DNA of 43,173 nucleotides from IMG/VR virus record IMGVR_UViG_3300046001_007608, positions 1-43,173 of that record; one strand, 5' to 3'. Below, one piece after another: positions 7,839-15,922 of the stretch (positions are counted from its first letter, which is position 1; every line of letters starts with the position of its first letter). Below the pieces are notes generated by a model, which saw nothing but the letters and a program-made list of their open reading frames with translations, had not been told where the DNA came from and ran no database searches. A program made the position numbers and the translations under genes. Origin of the DNA: a virus.

Positions 7839-8093
7839 ATGTCGAAGACGACCGTGTTTGTGCTGAACACTACACTCAAATCAGGCAATCATGTCTATCT
7901 GAAGGGATCAAAGTTCTCAGAAGATGATTTACCTGATGATTTAAAATTGGAAGTGGATGGTAACGCGGGAACAATCGAAGTCTTCTCTTATGGGGAGGAC
8001 TTCGAAGGTTCATCCTTTGATCCAAAAGAAACCATCTCATTCAAAAATCCAAAGAAGAAACTGCTCGGAAAATCCAAAACTCCGAAAAGTTAA
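7839..8093 (+). CDS. Small FluMu-like protein after capsid gene
   Basis: An 84-residue protein with a single small domain (residues 1-50) in which a YLKGSKF segment is followed by a DLPDDL turn and a GTIEVF strand. This is the pattern of the small Mu-like proteins found after capsid genes in Mu-type and related phages. The rest is a Lys-rich disordered tail ending KSKTPKS. The role of the family is unclear; it may bind the head vertex or DNA. The ribosome binding site is TAGGAG. Confidence 0.45.
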   Translation: MSKTTVFVLNTTLKSGNHVYLKGSKFSEDDLPDDLKLEVDGNAGTIEVFSYGEDFEGSSFDPKETISFKNPKKKLLGKSKTPKS

Positions 8094-8126
8094 ACGCGAA
8101 AAGCCCTGAAATAATGAAGGCGTACA

Positions 8127-8591
8127 ATGACCAGAGATGATTTGCTCGAACTACTCCCGATTGAAGTCAAGGGCTTATCCCGTTATTTGGCAGAAGAGGA
8201 TTATGAAAATGCCGTTAACGATGCCTCGAATGAAACTGGATGGTTGTTCCCAATAACAGGAAGTGACGTTAAACAAACGTCCTTTATGGAGTATTGGATT
8301 AAGTCCAGGGCTAAACGTCATTTATTTTTCTACTTGATGTCCGAATCTGCCCACAAGTTCAAGTACGATGTCATATCCTTAAATCAACGCTTTGATCATT
8401 ATGCCTTAATCCTTAAAAAGATGGATGAGGATTGGGCAAAATTCGTTGAAGAAAATCCGGAGTTGTTCATCTCTGGTGATCCTGCAAGTTGGTTCTGTAC
8501 AAAAATCGATGCAGGATTTGCTTACGATAAATTTGGAAACGATGTCACATATGATCCTACATTGCCTGTTATTGCTTCTGGTCAGGAGTAA
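8127..8591 (+). CDS. Head-tail connector (adaptor) protein
   Basis: A 154-residue, mostly helical protein in the first neck position after the capsid gene. It begins with MTRDDLLELLP, the usual start of gp6/gp15-type adaptors that bind the portal, followed by amphipathic helices (YENAVNDASNETGW; MEYWIKSRAKRHLFFYLMSESAHKFKY) and a Trp-containing C-terminal helix. Adaptors of this family form a 12-mer under the portal. Assignment rests on size, predicted helicity and gene order. Confidence 0.55.
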   Translation: MTRDDLLELLPIEVKGLSRYLAEEDYENAVNDASNETGWLFPITGSDVKQTSFMEYWIKSRAKRHLFFYLMSESAHKFKYDVISLNQRFDHYALILKKMDEDWAKFVEENPELFISGDPASWFCTKIDAGFAYDKFGNDVTYDPTLPVIASGQE

Positions 8592-8593
8592 TT

Positions 8594-9211
8594 ATGTCTA
8601 TTGGTCCTGATATTAAAGAAGCTTTACAGGATGTAGGAACTTCTTTTACTATTTTACTTCCAATTCCTATTACTGAATCTGAAAAGCTTGTATCCAAGGG
8701 AAATTCTCAGGCAACGAAGCCTTTTATTCGAGAATTCTTTCTTGAGGCTACTCTTGCATATGACACTCAGGCGATTTCCGGTGCTGTTATTAAAGCAACG
8801 GCTTCAGCAATTCCTTATTTGGTGATGAATAAAACTCCTAATATTTTTGAGGATGAAGTCATTGAATATAAGGCTGTCCTCTACAAATGTAATGTGAGTG
8901 GTGAGATTTTAAGGATATCTGGTGAATCTGATTGGAATGGCCAATACCAGAAAACGCCCGTTTTTCAAGTCATTCGGGCCAATGCTTATGCTCTACAAAC
9001 TGAGATATTAGCCGGAAGTGGTATCCTTGTTGATCAGGAAATAGGAGCTATATCAACAGATCGTCAGGATTTATATGTTCCATACTATTACCAAATCCGA
9101 GAATTAGATCGCTATCAAACGGTATCCGGTGAGAATTATCTTGTAAAAGCAGTGAAAAAAAGGTTATATGATAACATTGATGTTTGTGAATTGATTCCCG
9201 ATCAACGTTAA
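8594..9211 (+). CDS. Probable head-closure / neck protein
   Basis: A 205-residue beta-rich protein two bases after the connector stop. The C-terminal segment (GENYLVKAVKKRLYDNIDVCELIP) has the strand pattern of head-closure barrels, where a Gly-x-x-Tyr turn precedes two strands ending the protein. The longer N-terminal half (PFIREFFLEATLAYDT onward) is unlike short SPP1 gp16-type proteins, so another neck role is possible. It is the last head/neck gene before the sugar-modification cassette. Confidence 0.42.
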   Translation: MSIGPDIKEALQDVGTSFTILLPIPITESEKLVSKGNSQATKPFIREFFLEATLAYDTQAISGAVIKATASAIPYLVMNKTPNIFEDEVIEYKAVLYKCNVSGEILRISGESDWNGQYQKTPVFQVIRANAYALQTEILAGSGILVDQEIGAISTDRQDLYVPYYYQIRELDRYQTVSGENYLVKAVKKRLYDNIDVCELIPDQR

Positions 9212-9241
9212 AATAATTTCAATCCGTAAAGGAGTTCAAAA

Positions 9242-11332
9242 ATGAACAAAGTTTTATTGATAGGGGAAAACCCTTCAGGTCCAACCGGAAACGGGCTTAT
9301 GATGCAAGGAATTCTCGGTCAGATTGATCCTGCAACCACAGAAGTTTTCCTTTTTTGTCCTTGTTCTGATTTTGCCCCAAATCTTTCTATTCAAAATTCC
9401 ATTCGAATTATTCCTTCAGATGATTTAAAGCGTCAAGATATATGGGGTTCTCAGAAACTCCTTACAATCTTGAGTACCAATAATCTCGATTTCATTGCTT
9501 TTATTGGAGTGGATATTTGGAGATATGTTTCTATTATCCAGAATATCAAACAAATCCAGCAGAGAAACAAATTCAAAATCATCCATTTGTTTCCTTATGA
9601 TCTTCAATACCTGGATAGGGAATTCATTCAGTATGTCAATATGATTGATATTCCTTGTGTTTATTCCCAATACGGGTTTGATATGTTGAAGGATCATGTT
9701 TCGAATTTACAGTATTTCCGTCCTTATATGCCACATAAGGAATTATTCTTTCCTTATTCTGATGAGAAACGCCAGGAAGCAAGATCAATCCTGTTTCCAA
9801 CAGTCTCTCCTGATACATTCATTTTTGGATTTATCGGTCCCAATCAGATTCGAAAAGATCCTCAGAAAGTCATTAAAGCTTTTTCAATGCTGAAGAATAT
9901 GAATCTTAAACAGAAATCTATTCTTTATATGCATACAGACTTTCGAAATGGGGTATTTAATCTTCCAAAATATGCCGCAAGTTGTGGATTAGTTAATGGA
10001 GATCTTTTGACAAAGCCGGAAGATTCCTATTCCCCGTTTGAAAAAATGCCTGATGTTTATAATGCCTTGGATTGTTTTGTGAATTGTTCTATGCAGGAAG
10101 GACTTTCATGGACAACAATTCAGGCCATGCTTTGTGGAGTGCCTGTCATTGCTTCCGATTCAACGGCACATATTGAATTGGTTAAGGGATTTGGTCAACT
10201 CTGCCCTTGTTCAAACGAATCATATATCCCAATTAAAACTGTCAATGGCAGTGCATGGATTGACGCAAAATCCTGCACATACGAGGATATATTTACGGGC
10301 ATGAAATATATGCTGAAATATAATGTTAATGCAAAGGCTTTGGCTGTAAAAGGCATTGAGAAAATGAAAAATTGGTTTGACGGCTGTTCCAATTTCAACG
10401 ACCTTACTAAAATCATGCCTGTTGAAGCTGCAAAGCCTTTGATTCCAGCAATCCTTTTTATGCAACACAGTGCTGCCGGTGATGTACTTATGACAACCCG
10501 CTGTCTGAAAAGGATACGCGAGAAACACAACAATTTACCACTCGTTTACATGACCCAAGAGAAGTTTCAGGGGATCGTGAAAGGCAATCCCGATGTCACA
10601 TTGATTGCTGATTGGAATCCTGAACTTAGAACTCAGTATCAAGTGGTCTATAATCCTCATGGAGAACATATCCTGAAAGGTGGTTTTAACAATCTGGATG
10701 TCAAACTGGCTGACATGTACCCTTATTTTTGCAAGGTGAAACCGGATGATTTCTTTATTGATTGTGAACAGCCGGACGTTTTTTTTGTTCATGATGAGCG
10801 ATTAATTGATAAATCCTTATCACCGAATCAGTATCAGTGTCCGGCACCTTATGTTGTTGTTCATACAACAGGTGGTGATCCTCAGTATCGTACTTACTCT
10901 CACATGGGTATGGTAGTTAAAGGATTGACTCTGCCAGTGGTTCAAATTGGGTCGGTAACTGATATTTATTGTCCAGGAGCAATTGATCTTCGGGGAATTC
11001 TTTCTTTTAATGAAACAGCATGGGTAATGAAAAATGCATCTGCGGCAATCGTCATTGATTCGTTTCCTGCACACTTGGCTGGTGCGCTTGACACTCCTTG
11101 TATTGTTTTGTACGGTCCTGCTCCTGCTCGTGTCGTTGGTCCTATTCATAAAGGAGTACCCGAAAATCTTTGGTTTGACATGGAACCAAATAAACTCGAT
11201 GTTTGTCCTAATATGACTAATTGCCACGGACAGATTAGAAGTTGCCAAAGTCCGTGCATTAATTCAATTAATCCTATGGAAATTAAAAAGAATCTTGTCA
11301 AAATATTGGAACAGGTAATTCCTTATGAGTGA
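9242..11332 (+). CDS. Two-domain glycosyltransferase (GT4-like plus GT9-like)
   Basis: A 696-residue fusion of two glycosyltransferase units. The N-terminal unit (about 1-390) is GT-B, GT4-like: it opens with KVLLIGENPSGPTGNG, has a FGFIGPNQIRKDP hinge near 197-209, and near 280-305 the family signature EGLSWTTIQAMLCGVPVIAS with its catalytic Glu. The C-terminal unit (about 400-696) is like GT9 heptosyltransferases: AAGDVLMTTRCLKRI at its start, VVVHTTGGD, then DSFPAHLAGALDTPCIVLYGPA. A run of Cys (CPNMTNCHG, SCQSPC) ends it. It probably transfers two different nucleotide-activated sugars. Substrate and target cannot be read. It opens a cassette inserted between neck genes. Confidence 0.85.
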   Translation: MNKVLLIGENPSGPTGNGLMMQGILGQIDPATTEVFLFCPCSDFAPNLSIQNSIRIIPSDDLKRQDIWGSQKLLTILSTNNLDFIAFIGVDIWRYVSIIQNIKQIQQRNKFKIIHLFPYDLQYLDREFIQYVNMIDIPCVYSQYGFDMLKDHVSNLQYFRPYMPHKELFFPYSDEKRQEARSILFPTVSPDTFIFGFIGPNQIRKDPQKVIKAFSMLKNMNLKQKSILYMHTDFRNGVFNLPKYAASCGLVNGDLLTKPEDSYSPFEKMPDVYNALDCFVNCSMQEGLSWTTIQAMLCGVPVIASDSTAHIELVKGFGQLCPCSNESYIPIKTVNGSAWIDAKSCTYEDIFTGMKYMLKYNVNAKALAVKGIEKMKNWFDGCSNFNDLTKIMPVEAAKPLIPAILFMQHSAAGDVLMTTRCLKRIREKHNNLPLVYMTQEKFQGIVKGNPDVTLIADWNPELRTQYQVVYNPHGEHILKGGFNNLDVKLADMYPYFCKVKPDDFFIDCEQPDVFFVHDERLIDKSLSPNQYQCPAPYVVVHTTGGDPQYRTYSHMGMVVKGLTLPVVQIGSVTDIYCPGAIDLRGILSFNETAWVMKNASAAIVIDSFPAHLAGALDTPCIVLYGPAPARVVGPIHKGVPENLWFDMEPNKLDVCPNMTNCHGQIRSCQSPCINSINPMEIKKNLVKILEQVIPYE

Positions 11333-11486
11333 ACAACGAAAGGATTATGAACGTATTGAAGATGAGAAGTTCAAAGAAATATCACGATATTGTCCTTGGA
11401 ATGAGGAATTTTGTGAAGTAACCAACAGATATTGTAAGAAGGAAGAGTGTGCCGTTTGGCATTTTTTCAAATCCTTAAATGGGTAA
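11325..11486 (+). CDS. Small four-cysteine protein
   Basis: A 53-residue gene overlapping the glycosyltransferase stop by 8 bases (ATGAGTGA). It has Cys23, Cys30, Cys37 and Cys42 (spacing 6, 6 and 4) with His46, suggesting one bound zinc ion or an iron-sulfur centre. Its charged N-terminus is helical. Translational coupling with the upstream gene and the ribosome binding site of the following one suggest it is a real member of the cassette. Its function is unknown; an accessory to the glycosyltransferase or radical SAM protein is possible. Confidence 0.6.
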   Translation: MSEQRKDYERIEDEKFKEISRYCPWNEEFCEVTNRYCKKEECAVWHFFKSLNG

Positions 11487-11498
11487 AAGGAGTTTAAA

Positions 11499-12251
11499 AT
11501 GAGAATAGTAATGAAGTGTCTCAATGAACAACACAGTGTCAAAAGATGTATTGGAGATTTCCATGATGAATCCTGGGCAACAGATATCATTGTTATTGAT
11601 GGAGGATCTTCAGACTACACTGTTCAGGAATTGAAGCAGTTCAATAAGGTGAAAGTGTTTGTTCACCCATATCTGGACTGGTATCATGATCAGGAAATCA
11701 TGCAAGCCAATATCATGATGTCTTACGTTCCGAATGGCTCAATCTTCTTTTCCTTGGACTTCGATGAAAGATGTTCCCCTAATTTGAAGTCCTTTCTCGC
11801 AGAAGTTGATCGGACCAATCAAATGCCTGAAGGGGCTGATCTGGTTCATATCCCAAGAAGAACCACTGAATGTTTTCGGTATAATAATGGGGAAAGCTCT
11901 TTTGCCATATTGGGAGATGATGGATGGCCTGTCGAAAGTCATCAGATCGGACAATATCCTGATTACCAGCCGAGATTGTTCAGAAGGACTCACAAGATGC
12001 ACTGGTGCCAAAGTCCCCATAGAGTTCCTTTGGGGTATGAAAAGATTCACAATGTTGATCCGACATTGGGGATACATATTGAACATTTTGCAAAGGATGA
12101 TTCCAGAGATCGTGATTGGATTGAAAAACGATGGCTTCGTCCTTTGGCAACTCGTAAAGCTCTCGGCCTTCCTTCTGATCTTTACGATTTTCAAATTAAG
12201 TCTGATTATGCTGAAGCAGTGGACCCTGCTTATTGGAAGGATAAATCATGA
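11499..12251 (+). CDS. Glycosyltransferase family 2-like protein
   Basis: A 250-residue GT-A fold enzyme. The nucleotide-binding strand ends in IDGGSSDYT (residues 33-41) and the metal-binding DxD is in SLDFDER (Asp87, Asp89). The C-terminal half has HRVPLGYEKI and a His/Asp-rich IHIEHFAKDDSRDRDW segment, where His in IEHF is typical of the family's acceptor or metal site. Such enzymes add one sugar from a nucleotide donor. AAAGGAG precedes the ATG. It overlaps the methyltransferase by ATGA, so the two are translationally coupled. Confidence 0.75.
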   Translation: MRIVMKCLNEQHSVKRCIGDFHDESWATDIIVIDGGSSDYTVQELKQFNKVKVFVHPYLDWYHDQEIMQANIMMSYVPNGSIFFSLDFDERCSPNLKSFLAEVDRTNQMPEGADLVHIPRRTTECFRYNNGESSFAILGDDGWPVESHQIGQYPDYQPRLFRRTHKMHWCQSPHRVPLGYEKIHNVDPTLGIHIEHFAKDDSRDRDWIEKRWLRPLATRKALGLPSDLYDFQIKSDYAEAVDPAYWKDKS

Positions 12252-12799
12252 ATAAATGGCTGGAAGTACCAGGATGGTTTGAACCAGATGAAGGAGCAAA
12301 ACTTCAAGAACTTGCCAAAGACAAGATTTGTGTTGAAATTGGCAGCTTTAAAGGACGTTCTGCTGCATGTATGGGACCGGTAGCTAAATGGGTACATTGT
12401 GTTGATTATTTCAGGACTGATGTTGGAGACGGTCAGAGTCAAGTGGACCATCTTACAGTTTTGGATGAGTTCAAACAAAATACCAAAGGATACAATATTG
12501 CTATTCATATTGGAAGTTCCTTACATGCGTGTGAGAAGTTTAAACCTGAGTCCGTTGATCTTGTGTTCATTGATGCTTTGCACACGTACAAAGGAGTTGT
12601 CTGCGACATTTTTTGTTGGTGGGATATCCTGAAAATGGGGGGCATATTCTGCTTTCATGATTATGGGTATGGATTTACCGGAGTTACTGAAGGAGTAAAT
12701 CGCATCTTCCATCACCTGGATGGTCAGGTAGGATCATTTGCATGGGTTGCAAAACGTCGAGAGGATTTTTGGAAACTTCCTGTTTGGGAGGGGAAATGA
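12248..12799 (+). CDS. Class I SAM-dependent methyltransferase
   Basis: A 183-residue Rossmann methyltransferase of the Methyltransf_24 type. The SAM-binding loop is VEIGSFKGRS (residues 29-38), the acidic second-strand residue lies in HCVDYF, and strand four with its loop is DLVFIDALHTYKG. Then comes GGIFCFHDYGYG, normal for sugar or O-methyltransferases of this group. It is likely to methylate a sugar or lipid acceptor made by the neighbouring glycosyltransferases. The start overlaps the preceding stop. Confidence 0.8.
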   Translation: MNKWLEVPGWFEPDEGAKLQELAKDKICVEIGSFKGRSAACMGPVAKWVHCVDYFRTDVGDGQSQVDHLTVLDEFKQNTKGYNIAIHIGSSLHACEKFKPESVDLVFIDALHTYKGVVCDIFCWWDILKMGGIFCFHDYGYGFTGVTEGVNRIFHHLDGQVGSFAWVAKRREDFWKLPVWEGK

Positions 12800-14007
12800 A
12801 ACCAGATATCACTTTGGTTTTCCCATCAAGTCCTTTTCTTGAAAACCCAATTATGTTTCCCCCTTTAGGAATCATGTATCTGAGTGCCTATCTGAAGATA
12901 TACGGACTTCAAGCCCAATGTCTTGACATGGCACTCGGACACACACCTGAGATGGCTGAATCAGATACCATAGGGCTTTCCTTTACAACTCCGCAAAGAG
13001 ATGAAGCGTATAAGCTGGCAAAGTATTACAAGTCGATAGGAAAGACTGTTATTGCTGGTGGACCACATCCTACTCATATGAAGAAGGAGTGTTTGGAAAA
13101 TGGAATTGATAAAGTCCTTAAAGGATATGGAGAGGTCCCATTGGTACAATATCTCCTCGGAGGAGATTTCAATAAAAACAGTCTTTATGCGGCTAACACA
13201 GGACATTTGTTTACACCGTTCCCTGATCGTGATGCTCTGCCCATTAAGGATTACTATCAGGAAATCGAAGGTCGTCAAGCAACTCCGATCATCGCTTCCA
13301 GAGGATGTCCGTATAAATGCTCCTTCTGTTCAAAGATCAGTAAGAAATTCTACATTCAGGATGCGGAAAGGACCATCCTTGAATTGGAACATTTGGAGAA
13401 CAGATATGGTTTTAAAGCATTTTCCATCTACGATGATACGATTGCCGTGGATAAAAATCGGTTGAGGATATTGGCTGAACGATTAATAACTCATAATTAC
13501 AAGTTCAGATGCTTTTGCAGAGCTGATCTTTTGGGGAGTGAATTGGTGTGCCATCAACTCGCTATGATGGGAGTTACTGATGTAGGTATTGGAGTTGAAA
13601 GTGGTTCGAATGAAATCCTTAAATTGAACATGAAACAAAGTACCAATGTGGTAAACACCATTGCGGTTAAGAATCTCCAAAAGTACGGTATTCGTGCAAA
13701 AGCATTTCTCATTGTTGGTCTTCCAGGAGAAACAAGGAAGACTGTTCGAGAAACTGAGGAATGGATTGAATATGTCAAGCCTGATGATATTGCGGTTTCT
13801 GTGTTCCAACCACTTCCCGGATCAAAAATATTTGTAGATCCTGAAAAATGGGGAATTGAATTTGAATACAATGGCAATCCTATGTGGTATAGGGGAAAAT
13901 CAGGAGAGTACCAACCGACCATGAGAACCAAGGAACTTTCTACTCAGGATATTATTGAGTTGAGAGATTCGATGGAAAGGAATTATGGAAATCACATTAT
14001 TCATTAA
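12796..14007 (+). CDS. Radical SAM protein with N-terminal cobalamin-binding-like domain
   Basis: A 403-residue protein. Residues 1-135 are a B12-binding-type flavodoxin-like domain (PPLGIMYLSAYLK, GGPHPTHM) as in the BchE/methylase class. Residues 160-385 are a radical SAM TIM-barrel with the cluster motif CPYKCSFC (Cys171, 175, 178), a GVESGSNEIL strand and FLIVGLPGET. A canonical DxHxxG cobalamin ligand is not obvious, so bound cobalamin is uncertain. ATG 12796 is preceded by GGAGGGG and overlaps the previous TGA. A longer in-frame start at 12742 is unlikely. It may methylate or otherwise rework a sugar or protein. Such enzymes are rare in phage late regions. Confidence 0.82.
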   Translation: MKPDITLVFPSSPFLENPIMFPPLGIMYLSAYLKIYGLQAQCLDMALGHTPEMAESDTIGLSFTTPQRDEAYKLAKYYKSIGKTVIAGGPHPTHMKKECLENGIDKVLKGYGEVPLVQYLLGGDFNKNSLYAANTGHLFTPFPDRDALPIKDYYQEIEGRQATPIIASRGCPYKCSFCSKISKKFYIQDAERTILELEHLENRYGFKAFSIYDDTIAVDKNRLRILAERLITHNYKFRCFCRADLLGSELVCHQLAMMGVTDVGIGVESGSNEILKLNMKQSTNVVNTIAVKNLQKYGIRAKAFLIVGLPGETRKTVRETEEWIEYVKPDDIAVSVFQPLPGSKIFVDPEKWGIEFEYNGNPMWYRGKSGEYQPTMRTKELSTQDIIELRDSMERNYGNHIIH

Positions 14008-14380
14008 GAAATCTGGAAATGAAAATCTTGGATGTTCAAAGACGGCCAAATCCTTTAAACATGAGGATATTGAGTTATTAGATATTATTTTCATTGACAA
14101 ATTCTCTGATATCAACTATGGAAGGATTAGATCGGAATGGTATATAGTTCTGTACGATGATGAATCCATTGAATCCCGATTGCTGGATACGTTTAAAGTT
14201 GTATGCAATCAAATGATTTTTGATGGGTTTTCCTTTTACAAAATTGATAAAGAATCCAAAGTAACCCTTTGTCCTCGATTATTTAGGAATTGGGTTGAAA
14301 TCGACCCGGAAAGATTATATCCTTCAACCCCTGTAAAGATGGAAACAATACTTGATGGCTGGATAAGAGAATATGGTTGA
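13985..14380 (+). CDS. Hypothetical cassette protein
   Basis: A 131-residue protein starting inside the end of the radical SAM gene (23-base overlap, AAAGGA 5 bases before ATG). It has alternating strands and helices (ELLDIIFIDKF, WYIVLYDDESIE) that resemble a part of a GT-A glycosyltransferase core (the acidic YDDES turn), but there is no full nucleotide-binding motif. It may be an inactive or accessory fragment of that fold. Function unknown. Confidence 0.5.
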   Translation: MEITLFIKKSGNENLGCSKTAKSFKHEDIELLDIIFIDKFSDINYGRIRSEWYIVLYDDESIESRLLDTFKVVCNQMIFDGFSFYKIDKESKVTLCPRLFRNWVEIDPERLYPSTPVKMETILDGWIREYG

Positions 14381-14939
14381 TATACGGATGAATCGGCAAT
14401 CAGGATACTATGGGTATCAAAGTCCCATTAGAGCAATGATTTATACTTATGGTCATGTGGCTGAAGCTTTTGTTAGGGAAGCCAATAATATGACGCATAA
14501 TTGCGCCAATGAATTCAAAACGTTGTTGATCTGGAATATTGCCACTGGTAAATATGATTCTTTGTATGATCCTCTGTCTCCAAGTTACAAATTATGGAAG
14601 AAAAATCAAGAAGGATCACAAGAAGGATTTTGGAAACTTTGGGGTTCTTTACAATCGAGTTTTAGTGTACGTCCGACTCCTAAAGGATATTCAGTTGGTG
14701 TCGAAAAGAGCGTGTTGCCAAGTAGAACAAGTTCATGGGGAACAAAAAAGAAGATAACCCCTGTTTGGATGTACTATTGGTATGGGGAAAAGGGCAGGAA
14801 CGCATTTTCAAGAAATGGAATGAATGTTGCTGTACAACCTCCACGTCCTATATTTATGCCAACGTATGATGAGTATAAAGTAGGATTTTTGGATAAACGT
14901 AGAAAGGCAACCCTCGACAAGATTGCAAGGGAATGGTAA
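14373..14939 (+). CDS. Tail completion / neck protein (gp10-like)
   Basis: A 188-residue protein resuming the structural order after the cassette. The C-terminal segment VAVQPPRPIFMPTYDEYKVGF followed by a basic amphipathic helix is the hallmark of phage neck/virion-morphogenesis proteins of the HK97 gp10 type, which end with a Pro-x-P-F/M-x-P motif and a helix. The N-terminal helix (MIYTYGHVAEAFVREANNM) fits the same group. The protein joins the closed head to the tail. It overlaps the preceding gene by 8 bases and the next by one. Confidence 0.6.
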   Translation: MVDIRMNRQSGYYGYQSPIRAMIYTYGHVAEAFVREANNMTHNCANEFKTLLIWNIATGKYDSLYDPLSPSYKLWKKNQEGSQEGFWKLWGSLQSSFSVRPTPKGYSVGVEKSVLPSRTSSWGTKKKITPVWMYYWYGEKGRNAFSRNGMNVAVQPPRPIFMPTYDEYKVGFLDKRRKATLDKIAREW

Positions 14940-15154
14940 TGGAATTACTTAAAGTCTATCCCAAGGACATCACATTGTTGATCGAATTTCCTTTAAAGGA
15001 ACTCGATGCATTGTTGGAGTATATGAATCGAGCTACCATTTTATTTGATAGTGCAAAAGATCCTGAATTTAAGGTCAAAGCAGATATTGCTACAGCCTTA
15101 ATTAAGTCCTTGGATCAGATGTACGATTCAGTAAAGGAACATACCAATGCTTGA
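14939..15154 (+). CDS. Small hypothetical helical protein in neck/tail operon
   Basis: A 71-residue acidic helical protein. ATG 14939 overlaps the previous TAA by one base and has AAGGGA 6 bases upstream; the in-frame ATG 14933 lies too close to that site. Two helices are separated by SAKDPEFKVKADIAT. No family is recognised. Its tight coupling to tail completion and terminator genes suggests a chaperone or small neck factor. Confidence 0.6.
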   Translation: MELLKVYPKDITLLIEFPLKELDALLEYMNRATILFDSAKDPEFKVKADIATALIKSLDQMYDSVKEHTNA

Positions 15155-15596
15155 TGCAACAGCGAAAAAATCAAATTTTTATTATTCCTTGAAAAAGTAC
15201 ATCATCGACAACCTCAATCGTACTGAGGGAATACTTGTTATTTTTGACAAGTTTCTTCCTCCCGCGATCAATGTAGGAAGATGGTTGTTTGTAGTTCAGA
15301 ATACCCTTGATCGAGATACTGTGTCGGAATATCGATTTGATATTTACTGTGTTACCCGACAAGATTATGAAGGCGATCTCTTAACCGAACTTGTTGATAA
15401 GGTGACAGGGTATTTTTTATATGATGAAACAAAAACTGATACGTTAATAAGAATTCCTTTTTACAGCGCAACAACGGGTAACCAGATAGGCAGCATGGTT
15501 ATTTCGGATGTAAAAGAAAGTGATCCTGTTGATGCCCCTGATCAATCCAAATTTACAATCCTTTCAATCATTGCTAAAATGGCGTCAAAGATATGA
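15147..15596 (+). CDS. Tail terminator-like protein
   Basis: A 149-residue alpha/beta protein in the position of lambda gpU/gpZ-like tail-end proteins, directly before the tail tube region. An N-terminal helix (FYYSLKKYIIDNL) is followed by strands (GRWLFVVQNTL, SEYRFDIYCVTR) and a helix (DLLTELVDKVTGYF), the pattern of tail terminators that cap the tube. It overlaps the previous gene by 8 bases and the next by 4. Confidence 0.55.
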   Translation: MLDATAKKSNFYYSLKKYIIDNLNRTEGILVIFDKFLPPAINVGRWLFVVQNTLDRDTVSEYRFDIYCVTRQDYEGDLLTELVDKVTGYFLYDETKTDTLIRIPFYSATTGNQIGSMVISDVKESDPVDAPDQSKFTILSIIAKMASKI

Positions 15597-15820
15597 ATGA
15601 GAAAAAACTATTCGTCAATTGTGAGAAATGTGGTAAGCGTTTGATTGAAAGACTTCCAAATGGTATTTGGAAATTCGTGTTTGGAAAGAATTTGGAGGAA
15701 CTTGGTGAACCTCCGGTCGAAATGCTTATTCAAGGAAACATTGTCCTAAAATGTTTGCGTCGAAGTTGTAGACATAAAAATCAGTTGAACTTTTTCCCCT
15801 TTTTTGCTAAAGATGAATAA
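15593..15820 (+). CDS. Com-like zinc ribbon protein
   Basis: A 75-residue protein with NCEKCGK (CxxC, residues 9-12) and CLRRSC (Cys54, Cys59), a split zinc ribbon ending in a KNQLNFF strand. This is the shape of the small Mu Com-type zinc ribbon proteins; Com binds mRNA to activate translation of mom. Placement between tail terminator and tube genes is unusual. It may bind RNA and regulate translation of the adjacent tail genes, or play a structural role. The insert between the two Cys pairs is longer than in Com. Confidence 0.55.
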   Translation: MNEKKLFVNCEKCGKRLIERLPNGIWKFVFGKNLEELGEPPVEMLIQGNIVLKCLRRSCRHKNQLNFFPFFAKDE

Positions 15821-15862
15821 TTCCTCTCTCGCTTTGCTTTAAGGGATGCAGTTCAATAGGGA

Positions 15863-15918
15863 AATCTCCTAAAAAGATGGTTCATATAAACAATAAGATT
15901 TACCAAAATAAGGAGATT
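15863..15918 (+). promoter_or_regulatory. Inverted repeat covering the tail tube ribosome binding site
   Basis: AATCTCCT (15863-15870) is perfectly complementary to AGGAGATT (15911-15918), which holds the ribosome binding site for ATG 15923. Pairing would hide the site in an 8-bp stem with a 40-base loop. The long loop makes the stem weak alone. The rest of the 102-base gap (15821-15922) holds no terminator that I can see. Confidence 0.4.
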
Positions 15919-15922
15919 CATT

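Noticed and set aside
14094-14122. TTGACA with a TATGGA -10-like hexamer inside the gene at 13985
   Set aside because: The -10 is poor (3 of 6) and the whole site lies within coding sequence. It could drive neck genes, but the evidence is thin.
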